Shown one piece after another: positions 39,398 to 48,423 of a stretch of DNA of 64,000 nucleotides. Each line of letters begins with the position of its first letter. The stretch's first letter is position 1. The translations under genes and the position numbers were made by a program. The notes beneath the pieces were generated by a model. It was given only the letters and a program-made list of their open reading frames with translations. It did no database searches and had not been told where the DNA came from. The stretch covers positions 1 through 64,000 of the forward strand of contig JADKDV010000009.1 in assembly GCA_016718315.1 (NCBI GenBank). The letters are read 5' to 3'. The stretch is from Candidatus Obscuribacter sp. Its GTDB lineage: Bacteria > Cyanobacteriota > Vampirovibrionia > Obscuribacterales > Obscuribacteraceae.

Positions 39398-39838
39398 GTG
39401 CAAAAGCTTGCGGTCAATCCCGGACAGGCCTCTCCCAGCCCGCTGGGGGCTTATTCTCACGCCGTCAGGGTGGGTGATTTACTATTTATCTCCGGGCAAG
39501 GCTGTAGAGACCCCGAGAGCGGCATCGAGAGAGGTTTGACCTTTGACTCTGAGGGCAAAGTAGCAAGCTACGACATCGAAGCCCAGACCACTGGCGTGCT
39601 TGAAAACCTTGGCGCTGTCCTCAAAGCAGCTGGACTGAGCTATAGCGATGTGGTCGATATCACAGTCTTTTTGGCAGACATGGAAGACTTTAGTCGCTAC
39701 AACAAAATCTATAGCAAATATTTTGCCCAGACTCCCATACCGCCTGCTCGTACAACGGTACAGGTGGCACGTTTACCGGGGCGTAACTTTATTGAGATTA
39801 AGGCGATTGCTTGTTTTAGCAAAACAGAGGAAAAATAA
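39398..39838 (+). CDS. RidA family reactive-intermediate deaminase
   Basis: YjgF/YER057c/UK114-family enzyme that hydrolyses imine and enamine intermediates; some relatives are 2-aminomuconate deaminases. It starts at GTG 39,398 with an ACGAGG site. Motifs: NPGQASPSPLGAYSHAVRVG, LLFISGQGCRDPESG, TTGVLENLGAVLKAAGLSY, VVDITVFLADMEDFSRYN and IPPARTTVQVARLPGRNFIE, with the conserved Arg of PPARTT. At 146 residues it is slightly longer than the usual 125-130. It is first in a tight four-gene operon; its stop abuts the next ATG. Confidence 0.88.
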   Translation: MQKLAVNPGQASPSPLGAYSHAVRVGDLLFISGQGCRDPESGIERGLTFDSEGKVASYDIEAQTTGVLENLGAVLKAAGLSYSDVVDITVFLADMEDFSRYNKIYSKYFAQTPIPPARTTVQVARLPGRNFIEIKAIACFSKTEEK

Positions 39839-41326
39839 ATGACAGGTAGTAGTGCGGTGGCTAAGGGCGCGGACAAAAAACTCACAACAATCAGTCATTT
39901 TATTGACGGGCAATTTGTCCCCGGTGCAAGCAATCAGACTTTTGAGAGCATCAATCCAGCCACTGGCAAAGCCCATGCTCTGGTGGCCCTAGGTGAGGCT
40001 GAGGATATTGACCGTGCTGTACAGGCAGCCAATCGCTCTTTTAAAAAGGGTGAGTGGTCCAGTATGCCCATTGCCAAGCGTTGTCAGGTCTTACGCAAAA
40101 TTGGTGATGGCATCCTCGCTCGTCAAAAGGAGCTGGCTATCGCTGAGAGTACAGATAACGGTAAGCCTATCTCCGAGAGTTTTGAAGGCGATATTCCGCG
40201 CTCTGCGCAAAACTTCCATTTTTTTGGTGAGTTTGCGGCAAGCCATGTGGACGAAGCTTTTAGTGTCTCTGACCAGGAGCGTCATATCGCTGTGCGCGAG
40301 CCCCTTGGTGTATGCGGTCTTATTACTCCATGGAATTTGCCGCTTTATCTAGCTACCTGGAAAATCGCTCCAGCTCTTGCTATGGGCAATAGCATCGTGC
40401 TTAAGCCAGCAGAGTGGACTCCTTACAGTGCATTTTTGTTGGCTGAAATCACCAAAGAAGCCGGGCTGCCTGACGGAGTCTTTAATATAGTCCAGGGCTT
40501 TGGTGCTCAGGGCGCTGGTGAAGCTCTCACAACTCATCAAGATGTCCGCTCTATAAGCTTTACTGGTGAGACATCCACTGGTAAAGCAATCATGAAAGCG
40601 GCCAGTCCCACTCTCAAAAAATTGTCATTTGAGCTCGGTGGTAAAGGCGCCAATATCATTTTTGACGATGCCGATTTAAATGAGGCGATACCAACAGCGG
40701 TGCGGGCGGCCTTCCGTAATCAGGGGCAGATTTGTCTGGCTGGCTCCAGACTCTTTGTGCAAAGGGGCGTCTACGAGCAGGTTGTACAAAAAATTGTCAG
40801 TCTGGTCAAATCAATCAAAGTCGGCGACCCGCTCGACCAGTCCACTCAGATGGGAGCCCTTGTCTCCAGTGAGCACATGCAAAAGGTCCTCTCCTATCTG
40901 GAGATAGGCAAAAAAGAAGGCACAGCACTTTGTGGCGCAGAGCGCATCAAAGAGCTTGGTGAAGGATATTTCCTCTCACCATCAGTCTTTGTCGATTTAA
41001 AAATGGACTCACGCTTTTTGCAAGAAGAAATCTTTGGACCGGCTCTACCGATAGTGCCTTTTGACAGCGAAGAAGAAGTAATAGAAATGACTAATAACAG
41101 TCCCTATGGACTGTCGGCCAGTATCTGGAGTCAGGATGTAGACAGATTGCACCGGGTTAGTCGTCGTGTTAAGGCTGGCATGATCTGGATTAATACCTGG
41201 TTTGCTCGTGATTTGCGCACACCATTTGGCGGTCAAAAATCATCCGGAGTTGGACGCGAGGGTGGACGCTATAGTCTCGAGTTTTTCTCTGAGGCAAAGA
41301 CAATCTCATACAAATACAGAGGATAA
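39839..41326 (+). CDS. Aldehyde dehydrogenase (2-aminomuconic/hydroxymuconic semialdehyde type)
   Basis: NAD(P)-dependent oxidation of an aldehyde to an acid. The ALDH core is complete: GLITPWNLPLYLATWKIAPA, LKPAEWTPYSA, SFTGETSTGKAIMKAA, FELGGKGANIIFDDADL with the general-base Glu, and the nucleophile in GQICLAGSRLFVQ. The C-terminal half, SASIWSQDVDRLHRVSRRVK then WINTWFARDLRTPFGGQKSS, resembles the ALDH8A1/2-aminomuconic semialdehyde dehydrogenase branch as I remember it. It is a 495-residue enzyme between ridA and the SDR gene in one operon. An alternative substrate suggested by the lysine-dehydrogenase-like gene is 2-aminoadipate semialdehyde. Confidence 0.9.
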   Translation: MTGSSAVAKGADKKLTTISHFIDGQFVPGASNQTFESINPATGKAHALVALGEAEDIDRAVQAANRSFKKGEWSSMPIAKRCQVLRKIGDGILARQKELAIAESTDNGKPISESFEGDIPRSAQNFHFFGEFAASHVDEAFSVSDQERHIAVREPLGVCGLITPWNLPLYLATWKIAPALAMGNSIVLKPAEWTPYSAFLLAEITKEAGLPDGVFNIVQGFGAQGAGEALTTHQDVRSISFTGETSTGKAIMKAASPTLKKLSFELGGKGANIIFDDADLNEAIPTAVRAAFRNQGQICLAGSRLFVQRGVYEQVVQKIVSLVKSIKVGDPLDQSTQMGALVSSEHMQKVLSYLEIGKKEGTALCGAERIKELGEGYFLSPSVFVDLKMDSRFLQEEIFGPALPIVPFDSEEEVIEMTNNSPYGLSASIWSQDVDRLHRVSRRVKAGMIWINTWFARDLRTPFGGQKSSGVGREGGRYSLEFFSEAKTISYKYRG

Positions 41327-41328
41327 AA

Positions 41329-42105
41329 ATGGATCTCGGTATCGCTGGTAAAACAGCACTGGTGACTGGTGCAAGTAAAGGTATTGGTAAGGCTATTGTC
41401 CAGGCCCTGGCGGCCGAAGGCGTGAAGGTGATAGCCTCTGCCCGCGGCCAAGAAGGTCTAGATAAGTTAGCGCAATCAGTCCAAGGCGTAGAGGTTATTG
41501 CCTCTGACTTGACCGAAGTACTGGAGCGACAAGCCCTTATCGATGCTGTCACAAAAAAATACGGCAAAGTCGATATCCTTGTCCATAATGTCGGCGGACC
41601 CTCACCTACCGAAGCTGGCTCCACCAGCCTGGCGCAGTGGCAGGAAGGCTTTGAGCGTCTCTTTCAGTCAGTAGCGCAACTCAATTTGTCTTTTGTGCCT
41701 GGCATGTGTGAACGTGGCTTTGGTCGCGTTATTTGTGTTACTTCACTATCGGTGATTGAGCCAATTGCCGCGCTTGCTGTATCAAACGCTATGCGCTCGG
41801 CTGTGACATCAATGCTCAAAACTTTGAGTGATGAAGTGGCTGCCAGCGGAGTTACTGTAAACTGTGTCGCTCCTGGACTGATTGCCACCGATAGACTGAA
41901 GGACTTGATGCAAGCACGCATTGCCAAGTCTGGACAGACTGAGCAAGAGTATCAAAAAGAATATCTAAAGTCGGTGCCACTAGGTCGGCTGGGCACTCCT
42001 GCCGAGTTTGCCTCTGTGGTGGCATTTTTGGCATCGGCTCAGGCGTCCTATCTGACTGGCTCCACCATTTGTGTTGATGGTGGCAAGAGACGCTCCACTT
42101 ACTAA
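41329..42105 (+). CDS. SDR family oxidoreductase lacking the canonical Tyr-Lys pair
   Basis: A 258-residue Rossmann-fold short-chain dehydrogenase. The cofactor loop TGASKGIGKAIVQAL and HNVGGPSPTE are present. After the serine region (CVTSLSVIEPIAAL) the usual YxxxK is replaced by SNAMR in AVSNAMRSAVTSMLKTLSDE. This is typical of an atypical FabG-like SDR subgroup that I recall as lacking the catalytic tetrad. VNCVAPGLIATDRLKDL and the C-terminal YLTGSTICVDGG are standard. It starts two bases after the aldehyde dehydrogenase stop. The reaction is unknown; it may bind NAD(P) without normal SDR catalysis. Confidence 0.85.
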   Translation: MDLGIAGKTALVTGASKGIGKAIVQALAAEGVKVIASARGQEGLDKLAQSVQGVEVIASDLTEVLERQALIDAVTKKYGKVDILVHNVGGPSPTEAGSTSLAQWQEGFERLFQSVAQLNLSFVPGMCERGFGRVICVTSLSVIEPIAALAVSNAMRSAVTSMLKTLSDEVAASGVTVNCVAPGLIATDRLKDLMQARIAKSGQTEQEYQKEYLKSVPLGRLGTPAEFASVVAFLASAQASYLTGSTICVDGGKRRSTY

Positions 42106-42120
42106 ATAAGAGAGGCAAAA

Positions 42121-43293
42121 GTGAAATATCTGGTCTTGGGCTCTGGTCGCATGGGTTATGCCGTAGCCTATGACCTTTTGCGCTCTCCTAAAGTAACAAA
42201 AGTAGTAATCACAGATATCGACGAGCAAAGAGTCAAACTACTCACAGCTAAATTAGCCGACAGTAAAATTGTGCCGGCTGTGCTTGATGTCAACAATCAA
42301 ATTGAAGTAGCTCAGCTCATGGATGAAATCGACGTAGCCATAAGCTGTGTCGGCTATCAATACAACTACGAGCTAGCTAAAATTGCCCTGTCGACTCATA
42401 CGCATTTTGTCGATCTCGGTGGTAACGAGGACGTAGTCAAAAGAGAATTTGCTCTCGATGAAGTGGCTCGTGATGTCGGAGTGACTATTATCCCAGATCT
42501 CGGTCTGGCACCAGGACTGGTGTCAATGCTGGCTGTTAGCGCTGCTGAGAGTCTGGATGAAGTCTATGACATCAGACTGCGTGTTGGTGGTTTGCCTGTA
42601 GACCGTGAATGTCATCCTTTTGGCTACGCGCAAGTCTTTAGCATTGATGGACTAATAAACGAATACTACGAAAACTGTACTGTCATACGTGATGGTCAGG
42701 TGATGGTGCGCCCCTCTTTGAGTGATATTGAGGAGTTGGAGTTTGCTCAGCCTTTTGGATTGATGGAGGCTTTTAATACATCCGGTGGTATCAGTACATT
42801 GCCTCAAACCTATCAAGGTAAAGTACAACATCTCGACTACAAAACAATCCGCTATCCTGGTCATGCCCTGCAAATAAATGCTCTCAAAGATGCCGGCCTG
42901 ATGGATAAAGAAGTAATTGACGTAGCCGGCAGCAAGATAGCACCCCGGCAACTGTTGCATAAGTTGCTTAGCGACAGGCTGCCTAAAGACGAGCCCGATG
43001 TAGTATTGATGCGGGTGATAGTCACCGGTCTGCGTGATAAAAAGCCGCTGCAGCTGGTCTGGGATTGTATCGACTATGCCGACCAGGCAGTTAATCTCTC
43101 GGCGATGATGCGTATGACGGCGTTTCCAGCCTCGATTGTGGCGCAGCTTATTGCTCGCGGTGATATTAGCGAGCGTGGAGTATTAAGACAGGAGTTGGCT
43201 GTGCCAACCCGTCTCTTTTTAGCTGAAATGGCCTCCCGTGGAGTCGCCCTGCAAATGGTAGAACGCCAACCAGTACTTAAGTCACAGGTTTAA
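42121..43293 (+). CDS. Saccharopine dehydrogenase family, lysine 6-dehydrogenase-like
   Basis: GTG 42,121 gives 390 residues. It has an N-terminal Rossmann fold (MKYLVLGSGRMGYAVAYDLL) and then blocks close to Geobacillus-type L-lysine 6-dehydrogenase: HFVDLGGNEDVV, VTIIPDLGLAPGLVSMLAV, VGGLPVDRECHPFGYAQVFS, EAFNTSGGISTLPQTY, LDYKTIRYPGHALQI and VLMRVIVTG. Such enzymes oxidise the epsilon-amino group of lysine with NAD to 2-aminoadipate semialdehyde. The assignment rests on remembered family motifs. Last of the ridA operon, 15 bases after the SDR gene. Confidence 0.8.
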   Translation: MKYLVLGSGRMGYAVAYDLLRSPKVTKVVITDIDEQRVKLLTAKLADSKIVPAVLDVNNQIEVAQLMDEIDVAISCVGYQYNYELAKIALSTHTHFVDLGGNEDVVKREFALDEVARDVGVTIIPDLGLAPGLVSMLAVSAAESLDEVYDIRLRVGGLPVDRECHPFGYAQVFSIDGLINEYYENCTVIRDGQVMVRPSLSDIEELEFAQPFGLMEAFNTSGGISTLPQTYQGKVQHLDYKTIRYPGHALQINALKDAGLMDKEVIDVAGSKIAPRQLLHKLLSDRLPKDEPDVVLMRVIVTGLRDKKPLQLVWDCIDYADQAVNLSAMMRMTAFPASIVAQLIARGDISERGVLRQELAVPTRLFLAEMASRGVALQMVERQPVLKSQV

Positions 43294-43352
43294 TGTCAAA
43301 AATTTAAGAGCACTGTGTAGATACCGGAGCGTTGTTTTGCAAGAGGTGTCAT

Positions 43353-43913
43353 ATGTCTGCTCCAGGTTTACTAGCTGCTGGTGCCAAACCACTCTCACTT
43401 AGAGAAGCTGCTGAACAGCCCGCTAAAAGGGATGTGCAGGACAGCTCGTTTAGCAATTTGTTGGAAGAATCGACCAGGTCTTTTGGCGTTGATAAGCCCC
43501 GTGAGCCCAAGCTGGAGTTTAGCTCTGACCTCAAAAGCGCCATTGACGAAGCAAAAACTACTGGCAAACCAATGGTGCTCCTACTTACCAGTCGTGATTG
43601 TGCCTGGTGCGATGCTCTCAACAAAGAGCTTACCGATCCTCGTCTTAAAGAGATGCAAAACAGAGCCGTCTTTCTCAAGCTGGACGTCAATGATGACCCT
43701 AATTCACCTGGTCGGATTATGTTTAATGCCCTTGGTGCCAAGGGATTTCCTACTACTTCTATTTTAAATATTGACGCAAACGGTGGCATCAAAGAAACCA
43801 AGCGTCTTAATGGCTACTACTCAACTGGCGAGCTAAAGACTACATTTAATGAGGCTCTGCCTGGTCCGCGTGTGTTACTGGCCGAAAATAAAGATAATAT
43901 ACGCCGCTCTTAG
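43353..43913 (+). CDS. Thioredoxin-fold protein
   Basis: ATG 43,353 is preferred over TTG 43,332 because an AAGAGG site lies six bases ahead. The N-terminal 60 residues are polar and variable with no signal peptide; the thioredoxin-like domain starts near KSAIDEAKTTGKPMVLLLTS and carries CAWC in SRDCAWCDALNKEL. The cis-proline loop is GFPTTSILNID. It resembles the DUF255/thioredoxin_7 type that acts on misfolded or oxidised proteins. Being cytoplasmic with a Cys pair, it is probably a reductase. It stands alone between the lysDH-like gene and the M20 peptidase. Confidence 0.75.
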   Translation: MSAPGLLAAGAKPLSLREAAEQPAKRDVQDSSFSNLLEESTRSFGVDKPREPKLEFSSDLKSAIDEAKTTGKPMVLLLTSRDCAWCDALNKELTDPRLKEMQNRAVFLKLDVNDDPNSPGRIMFNALGAKGFPTTSILNIDANGGIKETKRLNGYYSTGELKTTFNEALPGPRVLLAENKDNIRRS

Positions 43914-43969
43914 TCCTTAAATCGATGATAATTACCGCTTGAATCGTTTTTATCGTAAGCGGGGATTGT

Positions 43970-45340
43970 ATGTCTATTGCCACTGATTTGAGTGCTGTGC
44001 GTGCTTATGCTGCCGAGTCTAGAGCGGAATACGAAAAGCATCTAAAGGCTATGGTGGATTTAGCCAGTGTCAGTATGCAGCCTGAGCTTAAAGATCAAAT
44101 TGAAGCGATGGGTCAGTACGCCTATGACCTGCTTAAATCAGCTGGCGCTACCGCCACAATTGTCAAAACAAAAGGCTATCCCGTTGTAATTGGTGAATTG
44201 CACCATAGTAAAGACGCGCCTACAGTATGTGTCTACAACCATCTTGATGTCCAACCCGCTGATGCCAGCGAATGGGTCAAAGCACCCTTTGATATGCAGA
44301 TAGAAGGTGACAAGTATCTGGGCCGCGGTACCACTGATGATAAAGGACCGATGCTCTCTGTTTTTTATGCTGCTAAGTACGCCCATAAACATGGCGTGCC
44401 CATCAATATCAAATTTATCTGGGAGCTAGAAGAAGAAATCGGCAGTCCGAGCTTTCATGAGTTTCTCCAGGCAAACAAAGATGCCCTTGCCTGCGACTCA
44501 GTCGTTGTCTCGGATACTGTCTGGGTATCGCGCGCAAGACCGGCTGTGCCTTATGGCTTAAGAGGGTTGCAGGCCTGTTTGCTCAAGCTCAAAACTGGTG
44601 CTAAGGATGTACACTCAGGCACCACTGGTGGACTGGCGCGCAACCCTATCGCTGAGCTTGCCGAGCTTATCTCCAGGCTGTTTGATGCCCATAGTGGTGA
44701 GGTCAAAATCCCCGGCTTTTACGACCGGGTGCGTCCCATCGACGAGGACGAGCTGACAAACTTTGTGGCGTCAGGCTTTAATGTCGATAATTTTAAAATG
44801 GCCCATGAGCTTAAGAGCACCCGTACAGACGACCCTCGTGAAGCCAGTGCGCGTATCTGGGCTAAGCCTACTTTTGAAGTGCACGGTATCACTGGTGGTT
44901 ACAGTGGCACTGGGGTCAAGACCATTGTGCCCTGTCAAAGTGAAGCTAAAATCAGTATGAGGTTGGTGCCGGATCAAGATCCTGAACAGATTTTTGAATT
45001 GCTCAAGGCCGAAGTCCTCAGACTCAATGCCGATGTCGAGATTACAAAAGAGGGTAGCCTCAAGCCCTATATCGGTCCATTTAAAGGACCTTTTGCCGAT
45101 GCTGCACGTGAGGCGATGAAGGCTGCGTTTGATGTGGAGCCGGCTTTTACCAGAGAGGGTGGCTCAATTGGGGCTGTGGTCAGTATGCAGGAAATATTGG
45201 GCAAGCCAATCATGTTTTTGGGGCTGTCTTTACCCGAGCATGGCTACCATGCTATCAATGAAAACTTTGACTGGACCCAGGCATCGGGTGGTATCAGGCT
45301 TTTTGTCGACTATTTTGAGCGCTTATCAAAGATTAGATAA
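43970..45340 (+). CDS. M20 family dipeptidase/metallopeptidase
   Basis: Di-zinc peptidase of the M20 family (456 residues). Metal-binding and catalytic motifs: VYNHLDVQPADASEWVKAPF, GRGTTDDKGPMLSVFYA, the Glu-Glu pair in ELEEEIGSPSFHEFLQ, and the late His in LPEHGYHAINENFD. A dimerisation lid domain lies in the middle (GAKDVHSGTTGGLARNPIAE). It probably hydrolyses dipeptides or acylated amino acids in the cytoplasm; the substrate is not determined. A weak inverted repeat (ACCGCTT / AAGCGGG) lies just before the start. Confidence 0.9.
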   Translation: MSIATDLSAVRAYAAESRAEYEKHLKAMVDLASVSMQPELKDQIEAMGQYAYDLLKSAGATATIVKTKGYPVVIGELHHSKDAPTVCVYNHLDVQPADASEWVKAPFDMQIEGDKYLGRGTTDDKGPMLSVFYAAKYAHKHGVPINIKFIWELEEEIGSPSFHEFLQANKDALACDSVVVSDTVWVSRARPAVPYGLRGLQACLLKLKTGAKDVHSGTTGGLARNPIAELAELISRLFDAHSGEVKIPGFYDRVRPIDEDELTNFVASGFNVDNFKMAHELKSTRTDDPREASARIWAKPTFEVHGITGGYSGTGVKTIVPCQSEAKISMRLVPDQDPEQIFELLKAEVLRLNADVEITKEGSLKPYIGPFKGPFADAAREAMKAAFDVEPAFTREGGSIGAVVSMQEILGKPIMFLGLSLPEHGYHAINENFDWTQASGGIRLFVDYFERLSKIR

Positions 45341-45360
45341 GGGAATAATGAGGCTAGCTA

Positions 45361-46416
45361 GTGCTGCCACAGGTCACTGTTGTGAGACAGAGCAAATTAC
45401 CAATCTTTATCGTTTGCTCGCTGGTCGCCCTGACTGCCAATATTGTCTTTGTTTGTCCGGGTTTTGCCCAGAGCTATAACATGCCATACCGTACCGGGTT
45501 GGCTTACTACGGGGCGGGTAATTTTAAACAAGCTTTTGAACAATTCAATCAGCTCCTTGCTAAAGACCCAAATGACGCCAGGCTGCACTACTATGCCGGC
45601 AACTGTCTGATTAAGCTTGGTCGCATCAAAGAAGCAATCAGTGACTACCGCGCTTGTGTCATGCTCGGTACTGATAGTGAAGCAGCCGTGCTTTCTAAGC
45701 AAGCTTTAGCGGTCTGGGATAAGCCAGTAGATAAAAATACTTCAGTGGCTGCGGCTAATGCTCAGACTAAGGGTGGTTTTGGTGCTGCTGGCGCTGCTGC
45801 TTCTTTCGCTTCGGGCTCGCCGGCTGTTGCTTCTAGTTCTTCTGGTATTTTGCCTGGCAGACAGCCGCCAGTGATAATCGATGTCCAGGCCAGCGAGCGC
45901 GCCCGCATGATTGCTGACAACACAACGCTGCAGCTCAAAAATCTCACCGAAAACTATAAACGCTGGTCAAAGATTGATAGTGACAAACTGGCTTTTGATA
46001 TTAAGAGTGTGCCAAAGCGATTTGAGGTAGATGGCAAATATGTGCCCAATCCTGACTATGACACTATTGTCAGTGGGCTCAAGCAAGATGCCGAAAACAA
46101 AGCGAACAGTATGCAATCTGAATATCAGAGACGTGTCAGAGAAATCTCTGAGGATAGCAAAAAACGCCAGGAAACGATTATCGCCGAAGGCGCCAATGTC
46201 AAAGCAATGTATGCCAGGGATAGCGGCTTTAGCCGTATGATGCCTCATGGCTCCAATCTCTATGTGCGTAACTATCTCAATCAGTCCGGAATGGATGATA
46301 GTCCGGAGCTTGTGCAATCACAAAGACAACCGTTACCACCAGCACTCTCTGCAGTCGCTCAACCCCTGCGTTTTGGCCGGCAAGGTCCAGGAAAGGTTTT
46401 GCCACCACTGCGCTGA
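45361..46416 (+). CDS. Secreted TPR protein
   Basis: GTG 45,361 opens a 351-residue protein. The N-terminus has a hydrophobic export segment (IFIVCSLVALTANIVFVCPG, then FAQSYN). Two TPR units follow (RTGLAYYGAGNFKQAFEQFN and ARLHYYAGNCLIKLGRIKEA). After an Ala/Ser/Gly-rich linker comes a long charged, helical part (ENKANSMQSEYQRRVREISE) and a Pro-rich end. It is one of several secreted repeat proteins in the window. Function unknown; probably a periplasmic or surface scaffold. Confidence 0.65.
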   Translation: MLPQVTVVRQSKLPIFIVCSLVALTANIVFVCPGFAQSYNMPYRTGLAYYGAGNFKQAFEQFNQLLAKDPNDARLHYYAGNCLIKLGRIKEAISDYRACVMLGTDSEAAVLSKQALAVWDKPVDKNTSVAAANAQTKGGFGAAGAAASFASGSPAVASSSSGILPGRQPPVIIDVQASERARMIADNTTLQLKNLTENYKRWSKIDSDKLAFDIKSVPKRFEVDGKYVPNPDYDTIVSGLKQDAENKANSMQSEYQRRVREISEDSKKRQETIIAEGANVKAMYARDSGFSRMMPHGSNLYVRNYLNQSGMDDSPELVQSQRQPLPPALSAVAQPLRFGRQGPGKVLPPLR

Positions 46417-46502
46417 TTATTTTATTTTGCTGTTCTTAGGTGGTACAACTACTGGCGGTATCTGCATTGTGCAGAGCTCAATTTGAGAGCTGAAAGGCTG
46501 TT

Positions 46503-47252
46503 ATGCACGAATTTTTGCAATATGGTCTGATTGCTATAATCTCATTTTTGGCGACACTTATTGGTTCGATGAGTGGTGGTGGCTCCAGTCTTATTGCTAC
46601 GCCATTATGGTTGATGCTGGGCTTTCCACTTCCGGTGGCGCTTTCTTCTAATATGGTTAATGGCGCGCTCTGGAGTATTGTCGCTGCTCGTACTTATTTG
46701 CGTGGCCATGATGTAGATTGGCGACTGATCAGGATGTTTATCGGCTTTGGCTTGCTTGGTGCCTTTGTCGGTACCAAAGCAATTACACTGGGTGATGTCC
46801 ATGTATTAAAGCGTATCTTTGGCGTCTGCATCACTCTGGTGGTGGCGCTGGCATATTTTAAAAAGGACTTTGGGCTAAATGCTCATGAGCCGCGCTTGAG
46901 CCGCTGGCAGACCAGTCTTTTTGCTTTGCCTCTGGGTTTTTATGAGTCGTTTTTTGGATCAGGCAATGGCTTTTTTACATCTGCTGTTTTGACCACAGCT
47001 CGTGGTTTTGTTTTACTTGAAGCACTGGGGTATTACTACACAATAGCCTGTGTCTGGTGCGTTTTTGCCTCATCAATCTACGTCGCCAGTGGACACTATG
47101 ATCTCAAATTGATCCTGCCAGCTATCTGTGGCTCAGTACTGGGTGCATCAGTTGGTTCACGTCTTGGTAAAAAGCACGGCTCTAAGTTTGTCAAAAACAT
47201 CTTTATGGCTATTGGTGGGTTGCTTGGACTTAAACTTTTGCTTGGCTTCTAA
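46503..47252 (+). CDS. TSUP (TauE/SafE) family membrane permease
   Basis: A 249-residue integral membrane protein with about eight predicted segments. Two half-repeats begin with the family pattern: FLATLIGSMSGGGSSLIATP in the first and FYESFFGSGNGFFTSAVLTT in the second. TSUP proteins move organic or inorganic sulfur compounds, or sometimes other organic acids, across the inner membrane. The substrate cannot be told. The downstream dioxygenase-like gene could use a GTG overlapping the end of this one. Confidence 0.85.
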   Translation: MHEFLQYGLIAIISFLATLIGSMSGGGSSLIATPLWLMLGFPLPVALSSNMVNGALWSIVAARTYLRGHDVDWRLIRMFIGFGLLGAFVGTKAITLGDVHVLKRIFGVCITLVVALAYFKKDFGLNAHEPRLSRWQTSLFALPLGFYESFFGSGNGFFTSAVLTTARGFVLLEALGYYYTIACVWCVFASSIYVASGHYDLKLILPAICGSVLGASVGSRLGKKHGSKFVKNIFMAIGGLLGLKLLLGF

Positions 47253-47270
47253 GTGCTAAAATACACGCTT

Positions 47271-47999
47271 ATGCAAAAGCTAAAAGACTGGACACTGACT
47301 GACCTGCCCCAAAACGGCTTTGCACTGGTCGAGTCTTATGTGGGCTCACAAGAGCTGAGCCAAATTGAAAGTGCTCTCAGTCAATTGCATCAAGATGCTA
47401 GCGCTGGTATGAGACATTTGCTTAAGCGCTCCCTGGGGCTGCGCCGCTTTGCTCGCTCGGAGTCTATGATTAACCTTGCCTCCACTGCATTGGGGCGCAC
47501 GGCCAAGCCTGTCAAAGCCATACTCTTTGATAAGACTGCTGCTACCAATTGGTATGTTACCTGGCATCAGGATCTTACTATCGCCGTCAAAGAGCGCCGT
47601 GATGTTGAGGGCTTTGGCACCTGGTCTATCAAAGATGGGATTGACCATGTGCAGCCACCAGCGGCGGTGCTATCGCAAATAGTGGCTTTGCGTGTGCATC
47701 TCGATGCCTGTCCGGTTGATAATGGGGCGATAAAGTTTATTAGTGGCTCACATCTATCTGGTGTGCTTGAGCCAGTCGCTATCGCTTTGTTGCGCGATAA
47801 CCAGCCCCATGTGGTTTTACCCGCCCACAAGGGCGATATCATCGCCATGTCGCCTCTTGTTTTGCATAGCTCATCGCAGTCGACCAATCCAGACCACCGC
47901 CGGGTCTTGCATATCGAGTATGCCGCCTGTGAGTTACCCGGTGGGCTCAAGTTTGCCGAGGGCAGTGGGCTTGATGGAGTGGAGCTAATTATGGCTTGA
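47271..47999 (+). CDS. Phytanoyl-CoA dioxygenase (PhyH) family protein
   Basis: Fe(II)/2-oxoglutarate-dependent oxygenase. ATG 47,271 (MQKLKDWTLTDLPQNGFALV) is preferred; an upstream GTG at 47,253 would add six residues. The metal-binding HxD is TWHQDLTIAVKE, and the distal His with the 2OG-binding Arg is VLHSSSQSTNPDHRRVLHIE. The length is 243 residues. Substrate unknown. It may be translationally coupled to the preceding permease, which could import the compound it acts on; that link is inference from proximity only. Confidence 0.8.
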   Translation: MQKLKDWTLTDLPQNGFALVESYVGSQELSQIESALSQLHQDASAGMRHLLKRSLGLRRFARSESMINLASTALGRTAKPVKAILFDKTAATNWYVTWHQDLTIAVKERRDVEGFGTWSIKDGIDHVQPPAAVLSQIVALRVHLDACPVDNGAIKFISGSHLSGVLEPVAIALLRDNQPHVVLPAHKGDIIAMSPLVLHSSSQSTNPDHRRVLHIEYAACELPGGLKFAEGSGLDGVELIMA

Positions 48000-48115
48000 T
48001 CAAAGAAGAATTGGTATTGCCATAAAAGCCGGGGGACCTATAACTATCTGCAAACCAGACTAAAGGAAGCAACCCTGGATAGCTGTCTTACTCAAAACTT
48101 AATGCCCGGGCTATT

Positions 48116-48423
48116 GTGGCTAATTACAAGCTGTCCAGCAGGACCGATACACCTCTCGATAAGTTAATTACATACGAGGAGCTTGAGTCGGGCTGGCCAT
48201 ATTTGCAGTTGCACTCAGAACTAGAGATACCGCCCTTTGAGCAAAAGGGCGCCAGTTGGTGCAACAATTTGTGGCGCTCAATAGTGGGACTATATTTGGT
48301 GAAGTCAGTTTTGATGATCAAATATGGCAGCGCCTGGTAAGAGTAATTGTTGCTCAGACCAATTGCAAAATTGAAGAAGTGACTCTAGACGCTTATTACG
48401 GTAAAGACCTGGGTATTTGTTAG
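48116..48423 (+). CDS. Small hypothetical protein, single frameshift
   Basis: The first half (GTG 48,116, ANYKLSSRTDTPLDKLITYE, to about FEQKG) is in one frame. From about 48,241 another frame carries RQLVQQFVALNSGTIFGEVS through GKDLGIC to the TAG at 48,421-48,423. Lengthening the A-run in GAGCAAAAGGG by one A joins them into one protein of 102 residues. Its stop abuts the ATG of the PDZ protein gene (TAGATG), which argues for a real cotranscribed gene. No family is recognised. Confidence 0.5.

Noticed and set aside
43934..43963. Hairpin ACCGCTT / AAGCGGG just before the M20 start, considered as a riboswitch or RNA thermometer
   Set aside because: Too short and isolated; no conserved aptamer features. 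Recorded only as a weak inverted repeat.
45129..45479. 116-residue plus-strand frame crossing the M20/TPR gene border
   Set aside because: Overlaps the conserved C-terminus of the M20 peptidase in another frame; no independent support.
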